From Novosphingobium sp. 18050 (GTDB lineage: Bacteria > Pseudomonadota > Alphaproteobacteria > Sphingomonadales > Sphingomonadaceae), in the NCBI RefSeq assembly GCF_902706195.1, contig NZ_CACSJO010000007.1, positions 62,001 through 126,000 of the forward strand: a stretch of 64,000 nucleotides of DNA, read 5' to 3'. The translations under genes and the position numbers were made by a program. The stretch's first letter is position 1; every line of letters starts with the position of its first letter. Positions 43,984-52,322 of this stretch are shown here, in pieces. The notes below the pieces were generated by a model. It was not told the DNA's origin, made no database searches, and was given only the letters and a program-made list of their open reading frames with translations.

Positions 43984-44287
43984 ACGCCGGATAACGAATC
44001 AGAGATAGGACCCGAATTAAGAATCCTTTATTCCCAAATCGTCCAGATCATGCCCTAAGGGCCGCAAATCCAGCGACAATCGAACTTATCTGCAGCCATC
44101 CCGCGCCATACTTTGCGTTTATGTTGCGACAATCACGGCTCTAAGCCGCGTATATCGCTTCGGCGTTGAAGCCCCACCTTGAAAGAGGATACTTTTAGTG
44201 GACGGCGGGTGCGATCGGCAGATACTGCTATCTCCCAAAGAAGGATCGCGCGCCACGACAAGCGCGGACATAACGGAGAGGTTGTAT
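43984..44287. promoter_or_regulatory. Promoter region of the MFS-SDR unit with two operator-like sites
   Basis: The 300-base gap contains a perfect palindrome GAAT-CCTTT-ATTC (44021-44033) and, nearer the MFS gene, a minus-strand copy of TAAAAGTATCCTCT (44184-44197). No gene is supported here. Confidence 0.6.
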
Positions 44288-45562
44288 ATGACTGGAGAGC
44301 TCGTTTCCGCATCGGCCGAGTGGCGGCGCTACTGGCCGGTCGTGCTCGCCTCGTCGATCGGCTTCTCGTTCATGTCGTTCATGACCCCCGCCGCCGGCGT
44401 GTTCATGGATCCGCTGGCACGAGACTTCGGATGGGACCGTACACAGCTTTCGAGCGGGCTCGCCGCTGCAGCTCTGATTTCCATCCTGCTCTCGCCGTTC
44501 ATCGGGGCATTGATCGATCGGCAGGGAGTGCGCCGCATCGCCTTGCCGGGCTTAGTGCTCACCACTGCTTCCATCTGCGCATTCGCGCTAGCATCCGGCT
44601 CATTCCTGCAGTGGATCGCATTATGGCTGGTGTGGGGCGTGTTCGTCCTGTTTGTCCAGTCGACGCTCTGGTCCACGGCGGTGGCAGCGACTTTCACCAA
44701 GGGCCGCGGCCTGGCTCTTGGTATTACCATGTCGGGCACCGCACTTGCCCAGGTCATCGCGCCGCCCCTGAGCAATTGGCTGATCGTGAATTTCGGATGG
44801 CGCGAAGCTTTCGTCATTCTCGGGCTGGGTTGGGGCGGCGTTGCCCTTGTCCTATCCGTTCTCTTCCTCAGGGGGAAAAGCGCTGCCGCCACCCCCCGCG
44901 ACCGGCGGGCCCAAAATCTTGCTCCGGCGCCTGACGTACCTGGCCTGACGATCGCGCAGGCGTGGCGCAGTGCCGCGCTTTGGAAGGTCGCCATCGCCAC
45001 CTTCCTGATCCTGACTGCAACCATCGCCGTCGTGGTGCACCAGTTCCCGATCCTTGTTGAGGCCGGCGTCTCACGCGAAAATGCGGCCTGGCTCGTAAGC
45101 CTGTCCGGCATTGCCGGGGTAGCGGGCAAACTCATCACCGGAACCCTTGTCGATCGCTTCCATGCCCGCTGGATCGGCGGCCTGACCCTGGCATCGACCG
45201 CCATTGCCTGGCCCCTGCTCATGGACGGGCTTGCGACCCCCGCCCTGGTTGTCGTGGGCATGATGATCAGCGGCTACGCCGCCGGCACGAAGATGCAGCT
45301 GTGCAGCTACTTGACGGCACGCTACGCCGGCCTTCGCCACTACGGTGCGATTTTTGGCGCGATGACCAGCATGATTGCGCTGGCTTCGGCCATCGGGCCG
45401 CTGGCCGCCGGTGTCGCTCACGATGCGTTCGGCAGCTATTCCCCGCTTCTACTAGCCGGCATCAGCATCTCTATCGTCAGCGGTCTGATCGTGCTCAGCC
45501 TCGGCGCCTATCCCGAATGGGTCCCTGCGGAGCCGATCGATGGAGAGGACGCCGCCGCATGA
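44288..45562 (+). CDS. MFS transporter
   Basis: The product is 424 residues from ATG 44288 with GGAGAGG upstream. It has about 12 transmembrane segments in two halves, the MFS loop after TM2 (GALIDRQGVRRIALPG), and a long polar central loop (SAAATPRDRRAQNLAPAPDVPG). The second-half loop motif GTLVDRFHARWIGG is also present. Substrate is unknown; relatives transport monocarboxylates. It overlaps the following SDR gene by 4 bases (ATGA), so it is probably the importer for that SDR's substrate. Confidence 0.9.
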   Translation: MTGELVSASAEWRRYWPVVLASSIGFSFMSFMTPAAGVFMDPLARDFGWDRTQLSSGLAAAALISILLSPFIGALIDRQGVRRIALPGLVLTTASICAFALASGSFLQWIALWLVWGVFVLFVQSTLWSTAVAATFTKGRGLALGITMSGTALAQVIAPPLSNWLIVNFGWREAFVILGLGWGGVALVLSVLFLRGKSAAATPRDRRAQNLAPAPDVPGLTIAQAWRSAALWKVAIATFLILTATIAVVVHQFPILVEAGVSRENAAWLVSLSGIAGVAGKLITGTLVDRFHARWIGGLTLASTAIAWPLLMDGLATPALVVVGMMISGYAAGTKMQLCSYLTARYAGLRHYGAIFGAMTSMIALASAIGPLAAGVAHDAFGSYSPLLLAGISISIVSGLIVLSLGAYPEWVPAEPIDGEDAAA

Positions 45563-46404
45563 GCGCTGTTCCGGGCCGGCCGCGCAGGCCCGACCTTCCG
45601 CTGGCGGTCGTCATAGGCGCCGGCGGCATGGGCTCAGCGGTGGCACGGCGCATGGCGCAAACACACCGCGTGCTATTGGCCGACATCGATGGCGACGCGG
45701 CCCAGGCACAGGCCGATTTGCTCGCCCGTGACGGCGCAGATGTCTATACGCTCGCGTGCGATGTCACCGACACCGCAGCGGTCGCGGCGCTCTCCGGCAT
45801 GGCGCAAGGCTTGGGGGGATTTCGCTCGCTAGTACACGTCGCGGGTCTGTCGATCGGCGCCGACGATTTTTCGAAAATACTTTCGGTGAACTTGCGTGGA
45901 CCGGCGTTGGTAGTCGCAGCGCTGCGGCCGCTCGCGCGCGCGGGCGCGAACGCAGTCGTCATCGCTTCGCTGGCCGCGCACAGCGTTCGCCCGTCTCAGG
46001 CCTTGCTCGAAGTCCTCGGAACGCCATTGGCCCCCGATCTTGCCGATCGCGTTACGGCGGTACTGGGCGCTGAAAAGGCCACGCCAGCGGCCGCCTATGC
46101 GCTCTCGAAAATCGGCCTTCTTGAGATGGCACGGCGCGAGGCGATGGACTGGGGCCGGGTCGGCGCACGTATCGTGTCTCTTTCGCCGGGCCTCATCGCC
46201 ACGCCCATGGGCGCGCTCGCCTACCAAAAAAGCGCGGGCAAGCGCGCCATGTTCGAACAATCCCCGCTGTCGCGCGAAGGCAGCATGTCGGAAATCGCCG
46301 ACGCCGTCGAATTCCTCGCATCCGATCGCGCATCGTTCATCAGCGGGACCGACCTGCTCGTAGACGGCGGACTTGCTGCGGCGCTCGGGTATCCTCGGGA
46401 CTAG
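45559..46404 (+). CDS. Short-chain dehydrogenase/reductase
   Basis: The product is 281 residues, starting at ATG 45559 inside the MFS stop. It has the cofactor motif VVIGAGGMGSAVARR (with a longer N-terminus than usual), LADIDGD, a Ser in VVIASLAAHS and the active-site YALSKIG. The NAD-preferring Asp in ADIDG is typical of classical SDRs. It converges with the dehydrogenase gene at 46401, overlapping by 4 bases. Confidence 0.9.
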   Translation: MSAVPGRPRRPDLPLAVVIGAGGMGSAVARRMAQTHRVLLADIDGDAAQAQADLLARDGADVYTLACDVTDTAAVAALSGMAQGLGGFRSLVHVAGLSIGADDFSKILSVNLRGPALVVAALRPLARAGANAVVIASLAAHSVRPSQALLEVLGTPLAPDLADRVTAVLGAEKATPAAAYALSKIGLLEMARREAMDWGRVGARIVSLSPGLIATPMGALAYQKSAGKRAMFEQSPLSREGSMSEIADAVEFLASDRASFISGTDLLVDGGLAAALGYPRD

Positions 46405-47228
46405 TCCTTCTCTTCGTGATGGACTGCCGCATCAAGAAAGCCTGCAGCAGCTTCGTTGAGAACATGACCGGGTCCGTTCACACCCAGACTCGTCCTCAGG
46501 AGAGCGATATCCTTGCGCAGGAGTGCCGCGCCGTGCTCGAAGGCCTCCGGATACGGAAGGCGCGCGTAAACCTCGAAGCCGAAGCTGCGGCCGCTACTTT
46601 CCTTTATCAGTTCTGCCGCCGCCTTGCGGTCGATGCCAAGCGCCTCAGCCGCGGCGAGCGCAGCATGGGCTAGTCCCATGTTGGCCGCCATGAGCGAATT
46701 GTTCACGATCTTCGCGCGTTGCCCGGTACCGGCGGCCCCGAGGTGCACCAACAGCCCCGCGAATGCGTCGAATACCGGCCGCGCCTGAGCAATCGCATCG
46801 TTCGTGCCGCCGCACATCACCGTCAAGGTGCCGGCTGCCGCTGCCCCGCCGCCACCGCTGACGGGTGCATCGACAAATGAGATTCCGGCCGCTTCGCAGC
46901 GGTGCGCCAAGCGCTCGCAGCTCTCGGGCAGGATGGTGGAGTGGATGGCCAGCAGGCTGCCTGGCTGCATCGCGGGCAACAATTGCTCACAGACGGCGGA
47001 AACGCCGGCATCGTCTACGACGCAGATGCCCACGTGATCGGCCCGGCTTGCAAGGTCAGCCAAAGACGCAGCCGCGAAGGCACCTTGGGCGATGAACGGG
47101 CCGAGCACCTCTGGCCGCCGGGCCCAGACCGTCAACGGGAAGCCTGCAGCGAGCAAACGCTCGGCCATGGGTGCGCCTTGGCTTCCCAGGCCGACGAAGG
47201 CGGTCTGGATCGTACGCCCAGCCATCAT
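46401..47228 (-). CDS. 3-hydroxyisobutyrate dehydrogenase family oxidoreductase
   Basis: The product is 275 residues from ATG 47228, which overlaps the CMD gene stop by 4 bases. Motifs: FVGLGSQGAPMAERLLAAG (NAD-binding), FVDAPVSGGGGAAAAG (substrate loop) and the catalytic Lys in GQRAKIVNNSL. Family members oxidise beta-hydroxy acids such as 3-hydroxyisobutyrate, tartronate semialdehyde or 6-phosphogluconate. It is the last gene of the leftward set that starts at the SDR at 48875. Confidence 0.92.
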   Translation of the reverse strand: MMAGRTIQTAFVGLGSQGAPMAERLLAAGFPLTVWARRPEVLGPFIAQGAFAAASLADLASRADHVGICVVDDAGVSAVCEQLLPAMQPGSLLAIHSTILPESCERLAHRCEAAGISFVDAPVSGGGGAAAAGTLTVMCGGTNDAIAQARPVFDAFAGLLVHLGAAGTGQRAKIVNNSLMAANMGLAHAALAAAEALGIDRKAAAELIKESSGRSFGFEVYARLPYPEAFEHGAALLRKDIALLRTSLGVNGPGHVLNEAAAGFLDAAVHHEEKD

Positions 47229-48013
47229 GCGTCCCACGGCAAACCTTCCCGGTGGTTCTTAATCATGGCCAGGACCGCGCCCTGAATTACGGAAGCCTTC
47301 GGCCACCCTGCATGGACGGCGTATTGCAGGACGAACTCTTGCAACTCTTCCGCGGTGCAGTTGCCGCTCGACATCGCCGCGTAAAAGTGCGTCTTGATCG
47401 GCGTCGCCGCGCAGCTTTCAGACACCCCGACAAGCGTGATCCATCGCCGCGAGCGTTGGTCCAGTGCGCCACGCTTCCACATTTCGCCGAACACGAAATT
47501 GTCGATGCCCGCCTCGAAGTAGGGGGTCATCGGGGGCGGCCCAGGAAAACCCATGACCGTGTTGAATTCGTCGATGCCGTCTCGCACGCGGAAATCCGGA
47601 TCCCATGGCTGGGCCCTGATGGCATCGTATTCGCTGACGTGCTCCCCCAGCGCCGACGTCACGCGCGTGATCGCCCGGTCCAGTTCCACTCCGCGCGACC
47701 ATCCCGCGTAGACCGCAAGGTGCAGGGCCGCCTCTCGCAGCTCGGGTTGGGTGAGTTCCCGTGTTACCAGAGCACCGCGTATGTAGTCCTCGAGCAGATC
47801 GACGGGTCCGTTCGTGCTGGCAGCGCTGGCGATCGAGATCAGATAACGCGCGCGCATCTCGAGGCCCGGTCGCGACCAGATCTCGGAGAAGATGAAATCG
47901 CGCCAGCTCGCCTCTGTTGGAGTCGATGGGACCTCGTGCTCGCGCGCCGTGGCCCGCAGAGCGACCTGCGCACCGCGGGCCGAGCGTTCGTAGGGGTCAA
48001 GCAAGGTCATCAT
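47225..48013 (-). CDS. Tandem carboxymuconolactone decarboxylase-domain protein
   Basis: The product is 262 residues from ATG 48013, the first of two adjacent ATGs. Two CMD/AhpD-like helical domains follow each other: the first (about 35-130) with YLISIASAASTNG and HLAVYAGWSRG, the second (about 150-255) with HFYAAMSSGNC, LQYAVHAGWPKA. The CxxC of AhpD peroxidases is absent, so it is of the decarboxylase-like branch. Function unknown, perhaps lactone-ring processing. It starts 8 bases after the SDR stop and its stop overlaps the dehydrogenase start. Confidence 0.88.
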   Translation of the reverse strand: MMTLLDPYERSARGAQVALRATAREHEVPSTPTEASWRDFIFSEIWSRPGLEMRARYLISIASAASTNGPVDLLEDYIRGALVTRELTQPELREAALHLAVYAGWSRGVELDRAITRVTSALGEHVSEYDAIRAQPWDPDFRVRDGIDEFNTVMGFPGPPPMTPYFEAGIDNFVFGEMWKRGALDQRSRRWITLVGVSESCAATPIKTHFYAAMSSGNCTAEELQEFVLQYAVHAGWPKASVIQGAVLAMIKNHREGLPWDA

Positions 48014-48020
48014 CGTCCCG

Positions 48021-48875
48021 TCAGCCCTTGATCGAGTCGATGACGGCTTGGGTGATGCCAGGCTTGCCAGGGTCGCCAGCCATGAATTCCGCATGTTTCT
48101 TCTCGATAAAGGCATCCGGGTTCGCCGCCACTTCGGCCAGTGTGGTCCAAACCTCCTCGTGGGTTGGCACGACGATCTCCCCGCCCTCCATCGCATCGGA
48201 CAGGATCCGTGCCGTCTCGGGCTGCGACTTGACGAACAAATGGCTTCCCGGCGCGCGCATCGTGTAGTCTGCACTGAAGTGCTTCATGGCATCGGGTGAG
48301 GTCGTCATGACCGGGCCTGGACACAGGCAGCTCACGCGAATTCCGAACTGCATGAGATACAGTGCGAGGTTCTGCGACATGGAAAGCACCGCCGCCTTGG
48401 ATGCTGCATAGTGGACGCGGCTCGCGGCGAACGGATAGAGCCCGGCGAAGCTCGCGGTGTTGACGATGTGTCCCTCGCCGCGGCCCATCATGCGCGGAAC
48501 CACAATGTTGTTGGCGCGCACCATGCCAAAGAGATTGACGTCGAACATGCGTTGCCATTCGGCGAGCGGGAGGTCCTCGGGGTTGCCGCCGGAGAGGATC
48601 CCGGCGTTGTTCATGTGAATATCGAGGGGGCCGAACGAGGCTTCGGCGGCGTCGATCGTTTCGAGCACAGACGTTTCGTCGAGCACATTGCAATGGAGCC
48701 CGATGCTCTCGGTACCGAGCGCGCGTAAGAGTTCTGCGGTCTCCTCGGCCCCGTCCCTAGATATGTCGGCAACCGCGACGCGGGCGCCGCGGCGGGCCCA
48801 TTCAAGGGCGATCTGTCGACCGATGTTCTGCCCGGCGCCGATGATCAGCGCCGTCTTGCCTTCAAACGTAGACAT
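48021..48875 (-). CDS. Short-chain dehydrogenase/reductase
   Basis: The product is 284 residues. The fold is complete: GAGQNIGRQIALEWARRG (cofactor), ADISRDG, MNNAGILSGG, Ser in NTASFAGLYPF and active-site YAASKAA. A C-terminal extension of about 45 residues (from HEEVWTTLAEVAANPDAF) is unlike a minimal SDR and may contact the substrate. It lies 38 bases after the TIM-barrel gene, on the same strand. Confidence 0.92.
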   Translation of the reverse strand: MSTFEGKTALIIGAGQNIGRQIALEWARRGARVAVADISRDGAEETAELLRALGTESIGLHCNVLDETSVLETIDAAEASFGPLDIHMNNAGILSGGNPEDLPLAEWQRMFDVNLFGMVRANNIVVPRMMGRGEGHIVNTASFAGLYPFAASRVHYAASKAAVLSMSQNLALYLMQFGIRVSCLCPGPVMTTSPDAMKHFSADYTMRAPGSHLFVKSQPETARILSDAMEGGEIVVPTHEEVWTTLAEVAANPDAFIEKKHAEFMAGDPGKPGITQAVIDSIKG

Positions 48876-48913
48876 CTTCCCATTCCTCTCCCGTTATTGC
48901 TCTCGACCGGCGG

Positions 48914-49705
48914 TCAGATCCCGGCCGCGTAAAGCAGGTCCGAAGCCGCCTTGATGCCTGCCCGAAACTCAGCCTCACCAGTGTCGGCGGTATAATCCGC
49001 AGGCACGACTTCGAGATCGAAAACGCCTTCGTAACCTGCGTCCAGGACCTCGTTCATCATGCGTCCGAGCGGCAGGTCGCCGTGTCCTACGTGCGAGCGC
49101 CCACCAGCCCCAGAGATCGCAATGTCACCGATCTGGACAAGCGCGATATGTGGCATGGCGCGCTTCAGGGTGTCGGCAAGCCCGCGCTCCATCCAATTGT
49201 TGCTGAAATCGGAGACGATCCCGAGGCCCGTGCGCTCCGCGATGTCGACTGCGTCGGCAAGACGCGTGCAGAACGAAACACTGGTGCGCAGGCTGGGTTC
49301 GAAAGCAGCCGTCACGCCTTTCGCGCGGGCATGTTCCACTGTGGGCGCGACGGCCTGCGCGAATAGCGCGACATCCTCATCCCAGTCGCAGCGCACCGTC
49401 CGACCGGTCGTGAAGTAGATCGAATGGCCGGCATGCTCCGCCACCAGATCAATCATCGCTTTGTGCGTTTCGCGCGTCGCATCCCAAGTTTCGGGCGCGG
49501 ATAGCTGGAAACCTCCGGTGATGAGCGTGCTGATGCGGATCCCGGCGTCGTCGAGCGCGCCAAGACAGCGCTCTGGATCATCCGCGATCTTGTTCATCAG
49601 CAGGCCGGCGTGACGCACGCCTACGTCCTTCCACAGCGCGAGTTCGCGCTCGAACGACCACCGGAACGTGCACATCGCATCGAGCGAGAGGCGGGAATGG
49701 ATCAC
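48914..49705 (-). CDS. TIM-barrel sugar-phosphate isomerase/epimerase family protein
   Basis: The product is 263 residues, starting at ATG 49705 in a 4-base overlap with the metallo-hydrolase stop. The xylose-isomerase-like barrel is shown by FERELALWKDVGVRHAGL, ISTLITGGFQL, VTAAFEPSLRT (metal Glu), LGIVSDFSNN (Asp), VQIGDIAI and FDLEVVPADY (Glu). It is a different member from the one at 42391; the two barrels share the fold but little sequence. Probably an isomerase or epimerase acting on a polyhydroxy intermediate. Confidence 0.85.
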   Translation of the reverse strand: MIHSRLSLDAMCTFRWSFERELALWKDVGVRHAGLLMNKIADDPERCLGALDDAGIRISTLITGGFQLSAPETWDATRETHKAMIDLVAEHAGHSIYFTTGRTVRCDWDEDVALFAQAVAPTVEHARAKGVTAAFEPSLRTSVSFCTRLADAVDIAERTGLGIVSDFSNNWMERGLADTLKRAMPHIALVQIGDIAISGAGGRSHVGHGDLPLGRMMNEVLDAGYEGVFDLEVVPADYTADTGEAEFRAGIKAASDLLYAAGI

Positions 49706-50958
49706 TGCGCCTCATCCAGTGCCGTCTCCAGCCGGTTGATCTCGCTTTCGAGCCAGCGCACCTCGCTGAAGTTCTCCCGTCCCGCACCTTCGAGCACTGC
49801 CCGCTGTGCTGAGAGCTGTACTGCGAGCGCATCGCGATGCTCGGGGACCCCGGCGGGGATAGCCTCGGCCAGATGGAGAGCGTGGAGCGGCTTGCCCTCC
49901 TCGAGCAGCGTCTTTGCCCGCCCGAGGATCGGCGCATGGCCTCCCGCGAGTGCGACGAGTTCCGGAAACACGGCTTGAGGCGGAACCGAATAGAGTTCGG
50001 TGGAGGACTCGTAGCGGAACCAACCCAGATGTTCTTCCCAGATGGAACGCACGATCCAAGGCACCTTGCCGTGTCCTTGCGGAATGGCGAGTTCGTCGGG
50101 CAAGCGGATGGTATCCATCAATTCCCAAAGACCCTTGCCTGCATTCATGCCCTCGAAAGTGCGATCGCGCAGGTATTGCGCCGCGTCGCGCATGCGGGTC
50201 AGGCGGGAACGGATCTCCGCCGCGCCGCGAACCGGTTCGCCATGTCCGGTAATGAGCACTTCGGGTTCGAGGTCGATGACCCGCTGCACGCTGTCGATGT
50301 ACCACTGCACATAGCGATAGCGCTCGCCCCGCACCGTGTAGAGATTAGGCACGTGGCCGAAGATCGGGCCGGTCATGTTGCCAGTGAAAACGGTACGATC
50401 CTGGGGCAGCCAGACGGCAAGCGAATCGACCGTTTCCCCGCCCTTCACCGAAAGCAGCTCAAATTCACGGCCGCCCTGTTCGAAGCGATGACTGTCCTGG
50501 AAGATGGTGGTTAGCACGGGCTCGGGCCGCTCAGTCAACTCGCGCTTCTGGTCGCGGCTCCACAGCCGGCGTGAACGAGACCCCATGGCGGGACCCAAGT
50601 CGCGGTACTGCTTGCGAACGAATGGCAGGTTCGCCTGACCAATGGTCTCCACCTCCGGACCGCTAAAGGTGGACCAGCCGCCGATATGATCCTCGTGGCT
50701 CTGCGTCAGGACAATCCTGCGGATCGGCTGATCCGAGACGGCATCAAAGCGACGCTTGTTCTCCGCCGCGCTATAGATGATGCCCGTGTTGATGAGGACG
50801 TTGCCGTCCGCGGTCGTAACCAGGTAGAGATTAGACACGTCCTTGGACATAAAGATGCCGCTGCCCAGATCGACCGCATCCTGCCTTCCGGCACCGTCGT
50901 TGATGATCTGGGCGTTGAGTGGCTCATTGGCGTCTCGAACCGTTTGAATCATGTCCAT
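49702..50958 (-). CDS. Metallo-beta-lactamase-fold hydrolase, alkyl-sulfatase-like
   Basis: The product is 418 residues. The MBL domain contains VLTQSHEDHIGG: the usual H-x-H-x-D-H is Q86-S-H88-E-D90-H91, so the first His is Gln (codon CAG). Later features match SdsA-type alkyl sulfatases: GHVPNLYTVRGERYR, EVLITGHGEPVRG and a C-terminal dimerisation-like helical region. Known members hydrolyse primary or secondary alkyl sulfates. With a Gln ligand, one zinc site may be altered, or this may be a trait of the subfamily. No signal peptide is seen, so it is cytoplasmic. It is co-transcribed with the TIM-barrel gene. Confidence 0.82.
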   Translation of the reverse strand: MDMIQTVRDANEPLNAQIINDGAGRQDAVDLGSGIFMSKDVSNLYLVTTADGNVLINTGIIYSAAENKRRFDAVSDQPIRRIVLTQSHEDHIGGWSTFSGPEVETIGQANLPFVRKQYRDLGPAMGSRSRRLWSRDQKRELTERPEPVLTTIFQDSHRFEQGGREFELLSVKGGETVDSLAVWLPQDRTVFTGNMTGPIFGHVPNLYTVRGERYRYVQWYIDSVQRVIDLEPEVLITGHGEPVRGAAEIRSRLTRMRDAAQYLRDRTFEGMNAGKGLWELMDTIRLPDELAIPQGHGKVPWIVRSIWEEHLGWFRYESSTELYSVPPQAVFPELVALAGGHAPILGRAKTLLEEGKPLHALHLAEAIPAGVPEHRDALAVQLSAQRAVLEGAGRENFSEVRWLESEINRLETALDEAQ

Positions 50959-51035
50959 TCTCCCGAAGTCTTTTACTTTGCCGCAGCGAACGTGGCCGCC
51001 TGCGAGGTGTGTATCCCGCAGGCGGCCCGGGCTGT

Positions 51036-52322
51036 TCAGGCCTTCACTTCCACCCTCACCGGGAAGCGGTCGAGGTAGAACGCGAAGCGTTCCCGAAGCG
51101 CCGGTATGTCGAGGTTGAAATCGCCGGCAAGGTCGTAGACCACTCGCCCGTCCTTGCCGCGCGGATGGCTGTCCATGTATTCGCGCATGTCCGCAATGCT
51201 GTCCTCGCTCGAAGGAAGCCCCGCGAACTCCAGCACCTTTTGAGCGGTCCCGACATCATCGGCGATGACGTCGCCGAACAAGATATCGAGACGCTGGCCT
51301 TGGGGCACGGAGTCCATATCGCGCAGATACGCGCGCAGCATACGCTCGATGCGATCGACCCAGTAGGCAACGTGCGCCTGGATGTCCGGCTGCTTCTGGT
51401 GCGCGAGGACGGATAGCCCCCGCATGGTCAGCACCGATTGCAGCAATGCCAGCGGATCGCGGTGGATCTGGACGACATAGGCATCGGGATAGTTGGCGAT
51501 CAGCGCGGGAATTTGCTCGGAATGCTGGTTGCCCTTGAGGATCCAGCGCCGGTCCGACGGAAACTGCTGGGCGATGGCCTTGAGCATCCGCTTGCCATAG
51601 GCGTAATGCGGCGTCTGGTCGTGGCCGAGCAGATAGTCCCGCCAGCGCGGCACCTCCGCCATCCATTCCCACTGGTAAGTGGTGAAATCGGGCATCTGCA
51701 GTTCGTTCTCGCCGCAGGCATGGTCCGGCGAATGCTCGTGCATCGCGGCCATGATGGCGTTCTGCTTCATCCGGTCCCAGTGAGCAGTTGATCGCACCCA
51801 GCGCGGATCGACGCCGTCCGGGCCGGGCGTTTCGCCTGGCGCAAGCACCGCCTCAGACCCTAGGTAGACGGGAAGGTGTCGTAGCCGGCGATCGGCAGCG
51901 ATCAGGTTTTCAAGATGGGTGGTTCCCGAGCGTGGCAGGCCGACAATGATGATGGGCCGGTCGATGACCTCCTGATCGACCTCGGGATGCGTATCGAGGT
52001 ACGCCTTGTTCTTCAGGCGGTTCGCGACCTGTTTGACGCAGGCGGACCGGAAATTGGCCTTGGCAAAGCGCCAGAGGTTGGGATTGGACCCGACCTCGTC
52101 GAGCAACAGTCCCAGACGCTCGGTGAAATCGCCGGGCCCGAAGTCCGAAAGGCCCGTCTGAGCCTGCGCTTGGGCCAGTACGCCTTCGACTGTCATATCC
52201 AGCGGCTCGGCCTCGGCGGCTTCCAGTTCGGCGCGGCGCTCGGCTGGAAGTGTCGGGTCGCGGAACTGCTCGACGCGGAAGACCTTGGTCTTGACCTCGG
52301 TTGTGATATCGGACGTGCTCAT
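51036..52322 (-). CDS. PAPS-type sulfotransferase family protein
   Basis: The product is 428 residues. The phosphosulfate loop is IIIVGLPRSGTTH and the 3'-phosphate-binding stretch IHRDPLALLQSV. The N-terminus is an extra 110-residue helical region (LPAERRAELEAAEAEPLD and onward) before the catalytic fold. It is distinct from the sulfotransferase at 41047. It overlaps the SDR stop by 4 bases and precedes the metallo-hydrolase gene by 77 bases, suggesting an order of oxidation, sulfation and possible sulfate-ester cleavage. Confidence 0.88.
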   Translation of the reverse strand: MSTSDITTEVKTKVFRVEQFRDPTLPAERRAELEAAEAEPLDMTVEGVLAQAQAQTGLSDFGPGDFTERLGLLLDEVGSNPNLWRFAKANFRSACVKQVANRLKNKAYLDTHPEVDQEVIDRPIIIVGLPRSGTTHLENLIAADRRLRHLPVYLGSEAVLAPGETPGPDGVDPRWVRSTAHWDRMKQNAIMAAMHEHSPDHACGENELQMPDFTTYQWEWMAEVPRWRDYLLGHDQTPHYAYGKRMLKAIAQQFPSDRRWILKGNQHSEQIPALIANYPDAYVVQIHRDPLALLQSVLTMRGLSVLAHQKQPDIQAHVAYWVDRIERMLRAYLRDMDSVPQGQRLDILFGDVIADDVGTAQKVLEFAGLPSSEDSIADMREYMDSHPRGKDGRVVYDLAGDFNLDIPALRERFAFYLDRFPVRVEVKA

